The notes: a model not told the origin generated them from the sequence alone. Numbered from the stretch's first letter, positions 8,597 to 16,614 are shown. The stretch: DNA of 43,814 nt from Neisseria elongata subsp. elongata (GCF_900113545.1 NZ_FOPS01000014.1:1-43814), one strand, 5' to 3'. Translations and numbers: made by a program.

Positions 8597-8694
8597 AAAT
8601 CAACAAACGATACAAGTCGTAGTCTGCCCAAAACTTGATGAGGTAGGTACGAGGTTAGAAGGTTAGATAAGTGATATTCCGCATCATTTGATAA

Positions 8695-8734
8695 AAGGTC
8701 GTCTAAAAGCCGGAAAAACGTTTCAGACGGCCTT
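8695..8734. terminator. Degenerate DUS hairpin between convergent genes
   Basis: AAGGTCGTCTAAAA and TTTCAGACGGCCTT form an imperfect stem. It lies between the ends of the plus-strand 7970 gene and the minus-strand 8733 gene and could serve both. Confidence 0.55.
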
Positions 8735-9461
8735 AATATTCAGGCAGTTTTTTGGGCAGGCCGGATTGCAGGAAATCGGCCATTTCCCGATAAAACGCCA
8801 TAACGGTTTGTATTTTTTGCCGCTCCGGTTCGCTTGTTTGAGGCTGAATGTTTATTTCATCTATCAATTTGCGCAATGGGCGGCGTTTGACGGGGGCGGT
8901 TTCGTCTAACGTAAAATACAGAATTCCCCCTTCTTGTATCAACCTGCGGCGCGCATCCATTATATGGCTGTTAAAAAACAAATTTTGAATCAAATCGGTG
9001 CGCTGTTCATCGTCTTGTGGAGGATTGGCGGCCTCAGGCAGCAGCACGGTTTTGTTGCATACGCAGGACTGAGACTGCTTGAGCGCAAATACGGGTAGAT
9101 AAAACATCATCAACATTGCCTTGAGAATGTCGCAGAAATGCTCTTCAGCCTCCCCATCTCCCTCTTGCAGGCAAGCGGGCAGTTGGCAGGTTTGAAGCGT
9201 AAAGCCCCATTCTCTTTGGCCTGCGGGTAAATCCAGACCCAAATCCAAGTAAAAATGACCGTCCAGTTCGATAAAATGCCATGGCGTACGGTTGGCGTGT
9301 ACGCGCGGCAGATGCAGATAGGGATTGCGGCAAATCCGTAGGTACAGACGGATCAGGTGGGCGACATTGCCGCAATAAGCGGGGCTGAGTGGAAGCACGC
9401 GTTTGATGCGGACTGTTTCTTCTTTCAGACGGGGGAAACGGGGATATTTTTTGCTTTTCAT
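8733..9461 (-). CDS. Hypothetical protein, 242 residues
   Basis: No recognised family. A soluble protein with a basic N-terminus (MKSKKYPRFPRLKEETVRIK), a central HFIELDGHFYLDLGLDLP segment and a CVCNKT motif near residue 133; no signal peptide or clear membrane segment. Base composition is intermediate between the core genome and the AT-rich neighbours, and the frame is long and uninterrupted, which supports a real gene. There is no strong ribosome site before ATG 9461. It lies alone, convergent with the 7970 gene. Function cannot be inferred from context. Confidence 0.65.
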   Translation of the reverse strand: MKSKKYPRFPRLKEETVRIKRVLPLSPAYCGNVAHLIRLYLRICRNPYLHLPRVHANRTPWHFIELDGHFYLDLGLDLPAGQREWGFTLQTCQLPACLQEGDGEAEEHFCDILKAMLMMFYLPVFALKQSQSCVCNKTVLLPEAANPPQDDEQRTDLIQNLFFNSHIMDARRRLIQEGGILYFTLDETAPVKRRPLRKLIDEINIQPQTSEPERQKIQTVMAFYREMADFLQSGLPKKLPEY

Positions 9462-9796
9462 TCAAATGATTCGGTTGTTTTGTCGTAGCCGGAAGTGTTT
9501 AAGTTAAATTTATGGCTGTTTCCTACATTTTTCAGACGGCCTGAAATATTAGCTTCTAATCATGTTGAATCGGAGCGATAGAATGGCAATTTTAGTTATG
9601 GCGCATAATTTCTAGGCCAGGTAGGAATTTGTATCGTTTTTTAGTGTGGTTTTAATATAACAATTTGATAAAATAATTTATTTTTTAAAGCCCAACCACG
9701 ATACTTGCCGAAGAGAATTTAATTACCGCCGATAATAGATTTAAATGATCCGCATCCTAATTATATATTTAATAATATGAGGTTTTAAGCTTAAAG
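9462..9796. other. AT-rich intergenic stretch
   Basis: No gene is supported. It holds one minus-oriented DUS (TTTTCAGACGGCCT, about 9529-9542) and long A/T runs between 9640 and 9780 that could house promoters for the following small gene. A ten-codon frame beginning MAILVMAHN near 9582 may be a gene remnant but is too short to call. Confidence 0.5.
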
Positions 9797-10075
9797 ATGA
9801 ATACATCAGAATTATTAATTTTATTACTTACCCTATCGTGGGTTGCTGCATATTGGTATTTCGCTTACAAAATATGTAAAAAATACCAAAAAATAAACTC
9901 TATCTGGGAAATGCTTATTACTAAAAACTTAGAAAGTAATAAATTGATTTGGGCTATTATATTGGGTAAATCATCAATAAATCATATTCCTAAAGATTTT
10001 AATTTTTATTTTGTAAAATATGGTGCTTTTGCTACAATACCAATAATTATTGAATTAAAAATAATTATCAACTAA
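9797..10075 (+). CDS. Small hypothetical membrane protein
   Basis: 92 residues with an N-terminal hydrophobic helix (residues 5-25, LLILLLTLSWVAAYWYFAYK) followed by a basic KICKKYQK stretch, which predicts an N-out, C-in anchor. A second hydrophobic stretch closes the protein (AFATIPIIIELKIII). Very AT-rich, unlike the core genome. AAGATG at the start gives only a modest ribosome site. A hairpin follows about 20 bases after the stop. No family recognised. Confidence 0.5.
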   Translation: MNTSELLILLLTLSWVAAYWYFAYKICKKYQKINSIWEMLITKNLESNKLIWAIILGKSSINHIPKDFNFYFVKYGAFATIPIIIELKIIIN

Positions 10076-10097
10076 TTTGTAAGGTTTATTTAAAGAT

Positions 10098-10117
10098 GGG
10101 TTAGTGTGCATTAACCC
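10098..10117 (+). terminator. Possible terminator after the 92-residue gene
   Basis: GGGTTA and TAACCC form a short stem with an 8-base loop, followed by TAAAAATCT. It is a weak non-DUS hairpin positioned after the preceding stop codon. Confidence 0.35.
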
Positions 10118-10338
10118 TAAAAATCTAAGTACCATGGCAACACCGTAAGACATACTTGCTACCATAGGTATGTATAATGCGGGAGGCAGTCTAAAAATTT
10201 TGCCAGACTATGTTGTAGGGTATCGCATTCAGGTGTGACACCCCGTTATGCTTGTCTGTGCTCAGTATAAATGACTCGGTATCTAGATATTCATTCCTCC
10301 AATATCCAAATTTCGCTGTTTATTAAGGGTGCAATATA

Positions 10339-11160
10339 ATGCCTTATATTCTTTTTCTATTTTGCCTATTATTATCAGTATGGTTAACTTATATCTGTGT
10401 GAAAAAATATTGTAAAAGCAGGCTGGCAAAATTTTTGGGCGTACCTATTTTATTCTTTCTGTTTCTTGGCTTGAATCCTGTTTACCATTTTGCAAGCAAA
10501 ACTCTGCGTCCGACGCATACAGCGGAGGAATTGATGATGGAAGATTCGGGAAATCAAATAATCTTCTTAATTTTCAAAGATAAGTTTCCACAGGATTATG
10601 CCCAAATTGTGGCGCAAACTGAAAAATTTATGAAGTCAAATAATTCTAAACAAGACTTAGATTTTTTTCTTTCAAATATAATTGATATTGCATTGAAAAA
10701 ACTGCCGTATGCGGATGATGACAGCTTAATTGCTGTGTTTCGGGAAGATATGCAGTTGCGCACCCAACTTCTTCACGAAAAGGATACGACAAATTGCTTT
10801 TATTTGGATTACCCGCATTTAGCTCCTGATGTTTTGCTTTTTTCAAAACAGATAAAGCCGTATCTTGTCCCTATTAAACAAGCCAGAGTACGTGCTTTGC
10901 AATCTGCCGATATTCATCGAAAAATGCCGGACGAAACTGAAATAGCGCAAACACAAGATAAAGTACATCAGATTTTACGGACGAAATATAGTGAACAGGA
11001 GTTGGCGTTAATCAATAACGACAATGAGGATGAAATAAAGCAATATACGGCTGAAGAGCAGGCTTTAATGTGCCGTTTTACAATCGATGCAATGCAGGCG
11101 ATGTTGGAACAGCCTAAGCATGAAGCTGCAGAACTGCTTCGTTTTAATTTGAGTCATTGA
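10339..11160 (+). CDS. Hypothetical membrane-anchored protein, 273 residues
   Basis: Two N-terminal hydrophobic helices (about residues 3-20 and 32-52, separated by the basic KKYCKSRLAK) anchor a soluble C-terminal domain of about 215 residues. That domain is helical and acidic, with TEKFMKSNNSKQDLDFFLSN and a closing AMLEQPKHEAAELLRFNLS. No family is recognised. AT-rich. GGGTGCAAT before ATG 10339 gives a weak ribosome site. It stands alone in the island between a region without genes and dispersed-repeat copy B. Confidence 0.7.
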   Translation: MPYILFLFCLLLSVWLTYICVKKYCKSRLAKFLGVPILFFLFLGLNPVYHFASKTLRPTHTAEELMMEDSGNQIIFLIFKDKFPQDYAQIVAQTEKFMKSNNSKQDLDFFLSNIIDIALKKLPYADDDSLIAVFREDMQLRTQLLHEKDTTNCFYLDYPHLAPDVLLFSKQIKPYLVPIKQARVRALQSADIHRKMPDETEIAQTQDKVHQILRTKYSEQELALINNDNEDEIKQYTAEEQALMCRFTIDAMQAMLEQPKHEAAELLRFNLSH

Positions 11161-11423
11161 GGAACGATCTGTTGGATATTTTCCCCAATAAATCTCTTAG
11201 GCTTAAAACAGATTACATTGATAGGTACATTAAAGCAGCCGTAGATTCGGTACTCGAATCTGACATTTTTGGTATTTTCAGACGACCTTTTTATACTGCT
11301 TCTGTATTTACACTTAAAGCCCGCGTGCGTGCCGCGCACACCCTGCCTGCAGGTTTAATGCGGGCTACGGCTTGCTATCGTGTGCCACTTGAAATAAACA
11401 ACGTAAATATGAGCGTGTGTTGT
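11161..11423. other. Intergenic stretch with hairpin, DUS variant and repeat
   Basis: Contains a perfect 6-bp stem-loop (GATTCG, loop GTACT, CGAATC; about 11245-11261), a minus-oriented DUS of the alternative dialect (TTCAGACGACCT, 11277-11288) and dispersed-repeat copy B. A TTG-initiated open frame crosses it but runs through the repeat, so it is not called. Confidence 0.5.
11313..11376 (+). repeat. Dispersed repeat, copy B
   Basis: Matches copy A closely across its length: CCGCGTGCGTGCCGCGCACA, CCCTGCCTGCAGG and GGGCTACGGCTTGCT. It again lies just downstream of a DUS-like TTCAGACGACCTTTTT. Confidence 0.75.
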
Positions 11424-11887
11424 TTAATGTGGATTGTTAGGGACTAATCTGATTCCTGCTGCTTCCAATCTAATTTCAGGCCTTCCTGTCATAAAATCCC
11501 AATCTTTGGGCATGGTGGATTTGAGTTTTAAATTGAAGTCCATAAACTTTGCTTCTTCTTTCGTAATATGTGCTACCTTCCAATTTTTCTGTAATGCATG
11601 CGCCAATTCTTCTTGTGTATATTTTTGTTCTTAATTAACTCTTCAAGCTTTTCAACTATATACGCACAAGGGACAACGTGCTCAATACGACCCTGAACAC
11701 CATCTAATAGTTTTTCTGATTTCCCTAAAGAAATAAAATACTCTTGTGGGTGTAATAAAGAATCGAATATTCGGCTATGATAACCTATTCGTATTCCTGT
11801 ACTCTTTTCATGTTCAACTAAATTTATAATATGACGAACCAGCAATAAACAAGTTTGAAAAATTAGCTTATTTTTTTCATCTAGCAT
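11424..11887 (-). pseudogene. Frameshifted gene of unknown function
   Basis: Reading leftward from ATG 11887, the first frame gives MLDEKNKLIFQTCLLLVRHI through GRIEHVVPCAYIVEKLEELIK and then turns to poor sequence. One base shift near 11630 restores a clearly coding-like frame: EQKYTQEELAHALQKNWKVA, then MDFNLKLKSTMPKDWDFMTG and RPEIRLEAAGIRLVPNNPH, ending at 11424. The intact product would be about 154 residues. The likely lesion is loss of one G where AAGGAACAAAAA would be expected. EHVVP faintly recalls His-metal nucleases, but this is not firm. Either a pseudogene or a sequencing error. Confidence 0.65.
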
Positions 11888-11996
11888 TTTATTGTCTCCA
11901 AATAATTGTTTGTCTAAATAAATTTAATCTAAATGTTAAATTATAACCCGATATTATCGGTGAAATAACAATAAATTGCGATGACGGGAGCGTTTA

Positions 11997-12052
11997 AGCA
12001 AGCCATAGCCTACATGAAGTCTATTTATAGTGAACGTTTGGGACGCACGCGG
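11997..12052 (-). repeat. Dispersed repeat, inverted diverged copy C
   Basis: On the minus strand it reads CCGCGTGCGTCCC, a diverged middle, then CTTCATGTAGGCTATGGCTTGCT; both ends match copies A and B. It lies downstream, in its own orientation, of a DUS hairpin arm, repeating the DUS-then-repeat order seen at A and B. Confidence 0.6.
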
Positions 12053-12102
12053 TTAGAAAATTTGACAAGATTAATTGCGTTTATATTCCATATCGTCTTT
12101 AT

Positions 12103-12148
12103 AAAGGGTCGTCTGAAAGCTGAAAAATCGTTTCAGACGGCCTTTTTT
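12103..12148. terminator. Mixed-dialect DUS terminator after mfd
   Basis: AAAGGGTCGTCTGAAA and TTTCAGACGGCCTTTTTT form a stem containing one G-T wobble. A T-run lies on the plus side, and TTTATA follows the hairpin on the minus side where mfd ends. One arm carries the GGTCGTCTGAA dialect and the other the AG-DUS. Confidence 0.75.
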
Positions 12149-12157
12149 CACTATCCT

Positions 12158-15100
12158 CTACTTTGCTATCACTCTTTCTTTCAAAGTCTTTACGACACTT
12201 TTCACCGTCTTAATCCGCGTCTCCACATCCTCCATCTGAGCCGTAAACTTCAGCTTATCCGCCCCAGCCAGCCGGTATTTTTTATCTGTTTGAATCAGCA
12301 GGATGATTTCTGTCGGGTCGATTTGGTGGTGTTTGCCGAAGGTAACGGTGACGGCTTCGCTGGTCGCGTCGATGGCGTCTATGCCCAATTCTTTTGCGGC
12401 GAGCCGCAGGTGGTGGCTTTCGATGAGGGTTTTGACGGGTTGTTCTGGCAGGCCGAAGCGGTCGACGAGTTCTTCGTGTATCGCGTTGATTTGCTGCACG
12501 GTTTCGCAGACGGCGAGGCGTTTGTAGAGGACGAGCCGTTCGTGGATGTCGGGGCAGTAGCTTTCGGGCAGCAGGGCGGGGCTGTGCAGTTTGATTTCGG
12601 TGGTGATGCCCAACGGTGCGTCGAGGTCGGGCTGGCGGCCTTTTTTGAGGTCGCGCACGGCTTGTTTGAGCATTTCGGTGTAGAGCGTGAAGCCGACCTG
12701 TATCATTTCGCCGGATTGCCCTTCGCCGAGGATTTCGCCTGCGCCGCGGATTTCCAAATCCTGCATGGCGAGGGTGAAACCTGCGCCGAGTTCGTCTGCT
12801 GCCGCAATGGCGTCGAGGCGTTTTTCTGCGTCTTTGGTGATGTATTCGGGCGTGAGCAGGTAGGCGTAGGCTTGGTGGTGGCTGCGGCCGACGCGCCCGC
12901 GAAGCTGGTGCAGTTGCGCCAGCCCGAATTTGTCGGCGCGGTTGATGATGATGGTGTTGGCGTTGGGGATGTCGATGCCGGTTTCGATGATGGTGGAACA
13001 GAGCAACACGTTGAATCGTTGCTGCAAAAAGTCGCGCATGACTTGTTCCAGCTCGCGCTCGCGCAGTTGTCCGTGCGCCACGCCGATGCGGGCTTCGGGC
13101 AGGAGGGTTTCCAGCCGCTCGCGCATGTTTTCGATGGTATCCACTTCATTGTGCAGGAAAAATACCTGCCCGCCGCGTTTGAGTTCGCGCAACACGGCTT
13201 CGCGCACGCTGCCTTCGCTGAAGGGTTTGACAAAAGTTTTGACGGCAAGGCGGCGGCTGGGCGCGGTGGTAATCAGCGAGAAGTCGCGCAGGCCTTCGAG
13301 CGCCATGCTGAGGGTGCGCGGAATCGGTGTGGCGGTCATGGTGAGGATATCGACATTGGCGCGCAGGCGTTTGAGCTGCTCTTTCTGGCGCACGCCGAAG
13401 CGGTGTTCTTCATCGATAATCACTAAACCTAAGTTTTTGAATTTGATGTCATCCTGCACCAATTTGTGCGTGCCGATAACGATATCGACCGTGCCGTCCG
13501 CCATGCCTTCCAGCGCGGCTTTGGTGGCTTTGCTGTTGTTGAAACGCGAAAGGCTGGCGACTTTCACAGGGAAATCGGCGAAGCGGTCGGCGAAGTTTTG
13601 CGCGTGCTGCTCGACCAAAAGCGTGGTCGGGGCGAGTACGGCGACCTGTTTGCCGCCCATCACCGCCACAAACGCGGCGCGCAGGGCGACTTCGGTTTTG
13701 CCGAAGCCGACATCGCCGCAAACAAGGCGGTCCATCGGCTTCGCCTGCGTTAGGTCTTTAATCACGGCGGCGATGGCGGCGGCCTGGTCTTCGGTTTCTT
13801 CATAGCCGAAGCCATCGGCAAACGCCTGATAGTCCAACTCGTTGATTTCAAACTTGTGTCCCGATTGGGCGGCGCGCTGGGCGTAGAGGTTGAGCAACTC
13901 TGCGGCGGTGTCGCGTGCTTTTTCGGCGGCTTTGCGTTTCGCCTTGTTCCACGCACCGCTGCCGAGCTTGTGCAGGGCGACGTTTTCATGCGCCTGGCCG
14001 GAGTAGCGGCTGATTAAATGCAGTTGCGAAACAGGTACATAAAGCTGCGCTTCGCCCGCGTATTCGAGCAACATCATTTCGTTGGTTTCGCCGCCCAAAT
14101 CCATCGTTACCAAGCCCATATACCGCCCGATGCCGTGTTCTTCGTGAACGACGGGGTCGCCGATGTTGATTTCGGCAAGGTCGCGTAACAGGCCGTCTGA
14201 AACGGCGGCGTGTTTCTTGCGGCGGTTGTGGACGCGCGAACGGGCGACGTATTGGTAGAGCTCGGATTCGGTGATGACGGCGATGGCACTTTGGTCGGCA
14301 ACCGCTTTGCCCTCTCCCCAACCCTCCCCCACGGGGGAGGGGGCAGGTTGCTGTCGGGTTTGCCCGTACAGACTACTTTCGACGGGGTACAGGCTGCTTT
14401 TGGTTTTTAGGTCGTCTGAAATGGCGGCTGCATTCTGTTCCCTCTCCTGTGGGAGAGGGTTTGTTGTGGCTGCGGAAAATTTGGTTTGGGTGGCAACCGC
14501 TTTGCCTTCTCCCCAACCCTCCCCCACGGGGGAGGGAGCAGGTTGCTGTCGGATTTGCCCATGCAGACTATTTTCGATGGGGGGTAGGCTGCTTTCAGTT
14601 TTCAGGTCGTCTGAAATGGCAGCGACATTCTGTTCCCTCTCCTGCGGGAGAGGGCTAGGGAGAGGGTTTGTTGCGGCTGCGGAAAATTTGGTTTGGTCGG
14701 TAACCGTTTTGCCTTCTCCCCAACCTTCTCCCTCGGAGTCGGGAGTAGGTTGCTGTTGGTTCGGAGATTGCAGCCCGCCCAGTTTGAATCCGTATGCCAA
14801 CGGCGCGACCGTAATCATCAGCGGCTCGTGTGCCGATAAAAAGCCCTGCCAGTCGGACACAGGTTTGGCCTTCAAACCGTTTTGCTGCAAGAAGCCGAGC
14901 ATGGTTTCGCGCCGTCCCAAACTTTCGGCGCACAGCAAAATCCGCCCGTCAAAGGTCGTCTGAAAATCCTTCAATGCCTGCAAAGGTTCGTCGGATTGGC
15001 GGTTGACGGCAAGGTCGGGCAGGATGTGTTCCTTGCCGGAAACATCGGGCAGCACTTGTCCGTAGTTTTTCAGACGACCTGCGAACACATCGGCAGAGAG

Positions 15101-16048
15101 ATACAAATGCTGTGGAAGCAAAGGCGGATAGGTTTCATCGCCCTGCGCCATGGCGTAACGCGATTTGACGTCGCTCCAAAAGCGGTTTGCCTCGGCGTGA
15201 ACGTCGCCCAATGAAACAAACAGCGCATCGTCACCGATATAGTCAAACAGCGTTTCCAGCTCGTTTTCAAAAAACAGCGGCAGGTAATATTCCACGCCCG
15301 CGCCGAAGTGGCCGTTGCTGACGGCTTTGTACACGGCGGCATCGTTCGGATTGCCATCGACTTCCTCGCGGAAGCGGCTGCGGAAGATTTTTTGTGCCTC
15401 GCTGTCGGTGGGGAACTCGTGCGCCGGCAGCAGGCGGATTTCGGAAACGGGGGAGATGGTGCGCTGTGTGTCGGTGTCAAAGGTTTTGATGCTGTCGATT
15501 TCATCGTCGAACAAATCGATGCGGTACGGCATTTCGCTGCCCATCGGGAATAAATCCACAATGCCGCCGCGCACGGCAAACTCGCCTGCCGCGACAACAT
15601 GGGAAACATGGTTGTAGCCCGCATCCACCAAATCGCTTTTCAGACGACCTATATCCAGAGTCTGCCCCGTTTTCAGCCAAAACGTGCGCCCCGCCAGAAA
15701 CGGCACGGGCGGCAGCTTCTGCATTGCCGTGGCAACCGGCACGAACAACACGTCCGCCGTGCCGCTTTTAATCTGCCACAACGCCGAGAGCCGCTCCGAC
15801 ACCAAATCCTGATGCGGCGAAAAACGCTCGTAAGGCAGCGTTTCCCAGTCCGGCAGGAACACCGCCGTATCGTGCGGGCGGAAAAAACGCCATGCAGTCT
15901 GAAGGCGCAATGCCTGTTCCGCATCTTGGGTCAGCACGACTTTGAGCCGCTTATGCGGCAGATAACGCGCCAAAGCCAGCGGCAGCGAGCCTTGCGAAAG
16001 ATTGAGCCAACGGGATTTTTCACGGGGTTTTGGGATAGGGTAGGTCAT
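12158..16048 (-). CDS. mfd: Transcription-repair coupling factor Mfd, with repeat insertion
   Basis: Mfd removes RNA polymerase stalled at DNA damage and recruits UvrA. Domain order is normal: UvrB-like N-terminal module (residues 1-340), D3, the RNA polymerase interaction domain (VVHEEHGIGRYMGLV), a RecG-like translocase (GDVGFGKTEVAL near 776, IIDEEHRFG near 877, TATPIPRTL) and the C-terminal TRCF domain. At 1296 residues it is well over the roughly 1150 of E. coli Mfd. The excess is residues of about 428-587, a Pro/Gly/Gln/Ser-rich tandem repeat placed in D3 between AYGFKLGGLQ and AIAVITESELYQY. Six DUS lie inside the gene, five of them AGGTCGTCTGAA. No frameshift is seen. A DUS hairpin ends the transcript. 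Confidence 0.96.
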   Translation of the reverse strand: MTYPIPKPREKSRWLNLSQGSLPLALARYLPHKRLKVVLTQDAEQALRLQTAWRFFRPHDTAVFLPDWETLPYERFSPHQDLVSERLSALWQIKSGTADVLFVPVATAMQKLPPVPFLAGRTFWLKTGQTLDIGRLKSDLVDAGYNHVSHVVAAGEFAVRGGIVDLFPMGSEMPYRIDLFDDEIDSIKTFDTDTQRTISPVSEIRLLPAHEFPTDSEAQKIFRSRFREEVDGNPNDAAVYKAVSNGHFGAGVEYYLPLFFENELETLFDYIGDDALFVSLGDVHAEANRFWSDVKSRYAMAQGDETYPPLLPQHLYLSADVFAGRLKNYGQVLPDVSGKEHILPDLAVNRQSDEPLQALKDFQTTFDGRILLCAESLGRRETMLGFLQQNGLKAKPVSDWQGFLSAHEPLMITVAPLAYGFKLGGLQSPNQQQPTPDSEGEGWGEGKTVTDQTKFSAAATNPLPSPLPQEREQNVAAISDDLKTESSLPPIENSLHGQIRQQPAPSPVGEGWGEGKAVATQTKFSAATTNPLPQEREQNAAAISDDLKTKSSLYPVESSLYGQTRQQPAPSPVGEGWGEGKAVADQSAIAVITESELYQYVARSRVHNRRKKHAAVSDGLLRDLAEINIGDPVVHEEHGIGRYMGLVTMDLGGETNEMMLLEYAGEAQLYVPVSQLHLISRYSGQAHENVALHKLGSGAWNKAKRKAAEKARDTAAELLNLYAQRAAQSGHKFEINELDYQAFADGFGYEETEDQAAAIAAVIKDLTQAKPMDRLVCGDVGFGKTEVALRAAFVAVMGGKQVAVLAPTTLLVEQHAQNFADRFADFPVKVASLSRFNNSKATKAALEGMADGTVDIVIGTHKLVQDDIKFKNLGLVIIDEEHRFGVRQKEQLKRLRANVDILTMTATPIPRTLSMALEGLRDFSLITTAPSRRLAVKTFVKPFSEGSVREAVLRELKRGGQVFFLHNEVDTIENMRERLETLLPEARIGVAHGQLRERELEQVMRDFLQQRFNVLLCSTIIETGIDIPNANTIIINRADKFGLAQLHQLRGRVGRSHHQAYAYLLTPEYITKDAEKRLDAIAAADELGAGFTLAMQDLEIRGAGEILGEGQSGEMIQVGFTLYTEMLKQAVRDLKKGRQPDLDAPLGITTEIKLHSPALLPESYCPDIHERLVLYKRLAVCETVQQINAIHEELVDRFGLPEQPVKTLIESHHLRLAAKELGIDAIDATSEAVTVTFGKHHQIDPTEIILLIQTDKKYRLAGADKLKFTAQMEDVETRIKTVKSVVKTLKERVIAK
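14291..14766. repeat. Tandem palindromic repeat array inside mfd
   Basis: Two full units (14291-14480 and 14481-14687) and a decayed third (14688-14766). Each full unit holds two GC-rich palindromes: CCCTCCCCCACGGGGGAGGG (14322-14341 and 14517-14536) and CCCTCTCCTGTGGGAGAGGG (14440-14459, with CCCTCTCCTGCGGGAGAGGG at 14635-14654). A DUS variant, AGGTCGTCTGAA, lies between the two palindromes of each unit. Unit 2 is longer partly through an extra 12 bases, four codons. The frame of mfd is kept throughout. Confidence 0.9.
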
Positions 16049-16117
16049 GGCGTAGGGACAATGGCTTGCGGCAGCCGGAAAATTTTTCGGGCTGCCGTGG
16101 TGGGTTGTAAAAGCGGG

Positions 16118-16145
16118 ATTTTAGCAGATTAAAAGCGGGTGTAAG
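16118..16145 (-). promoter_or_regulatory. Possible mfd promoter
   Basis: On the minus strand CTTACA, a 16-base spacer, then TAAAAT, about 70 bases upstream of the mfd start. It is a moderate sigma-70 match. Confidence 0.35.
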
Positions 16146-16166
16146 GGGGATAGGATGGATCGGGTG

Positions 16167-16243
16167 ATTTTCAGACGGCCTCTGATGATTTGTGATAAAG
16201 TATAACCATTCCTATTTATAGGCTGAAGAGGCCGTCTGAAAAG
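16167..16243. repeat. Inverted DUS pair in the clpS leader
   Basis: TTTTCAGACGGCCTC (from 16168) and GAGGCCGTCTGAAAA (to 16243) are inverted over about 15 bp with a loop near 47 bases. The loop contains TATAAC and TATTTATA, candidate -10 elements for clpS. The pair may isolate clpS from mfd. Confidence 0.5.
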
Positions 16244-16308
16244 ATTGAAAAACGCCTAAGCAGACAAAATATAGGCGGCTTCCGAATCGCGACAGAAAAA
16301 AGAACATC

Positions 16309-16614
16309 ATGGGAACACAACACCAACAGGCCGAAGGCGGCAGCGCGCTGCAACTTCGCCCGCCGCGCAAATACGGCGTTTTCCTACTCAACGACGACTA
16401 CACCACCATGGATTTTGTGGTGGAGGTTTTAACCGAAGTATTCCGGCTGCCCGAAGACAGGGCGGTGGCGGTGATGCTGCTGGTGCATCATGAAGGCAAG
16501 GGCTTGTGCGGCGTCTATACCCGCGATATCGCGCAGACCAAGCAGATGCAGGTACACCACCGCGCCGAAGACACCGGATTTCCGTTGAAATGTATTTTGG
16601 AGGAGGTTTCATGA
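16309..16614 (+). CDS. clpS: ClpS adaptor protein
   Basis: ClpS binds the ClpA N-domain and delivers proteins with destabilising N-terminal residues to ClpAP; cytosolic. At 101 residues it has the expected flexible N-terminal tail and core motifs: YGVFLLNDDYTTMDFVV near residue 22 (the NDDxT substrate pocket), VMLLVHHEGKG near residue 56, and ILEEV at the C-terminus. The stop overlaps the clpA start as ATGA, the usual clpS-clpA arrangement. The ribosome site before ATG 16309 is weak. Confidence 0.95.
   Translation: MGTQHQQAEGGSALQLRPPRKYGVFLLNDDYTTMDFVVEVLTEVFRLPEDRAVAVMLLVHHEGKGLCGVYTRDIAQTKQMQVHHRAEDTGFPLKCILEEVS

Noticed and set aside
9574-9620. Ten-codon frame MAILVMAHN
   Set aside because: Too short and without context; noted only as a possible remnant.
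11157-11447. TTG-initiated 96-codon frame
   Set aside because: It runs through a DUS and the dispersed repeat, with no ribosome site and no recognisable product.
11981-13426. Long plus-strand open frame (481 codons) opposite mfd
   Set aside because: It is antisense to conserved Mfd helicase domains, has no recognisable motifs, and results from GC-rich codon structure. Similar long antisense frames lie opposite most core genes here.
14253-14770. Intein or domain fusion in Mfd
   Set aside because: The insert is repetitive and low in complexity, with no splicing motifs or homing endonuclease signatures.
14271-14963. 230-codon plus-strand frame through the mfd repeat array
   Set aside because: Low-complexity product of the palindromic repeats with no ribosome site; the minus strand is clearly coding for Mfd on both sides.
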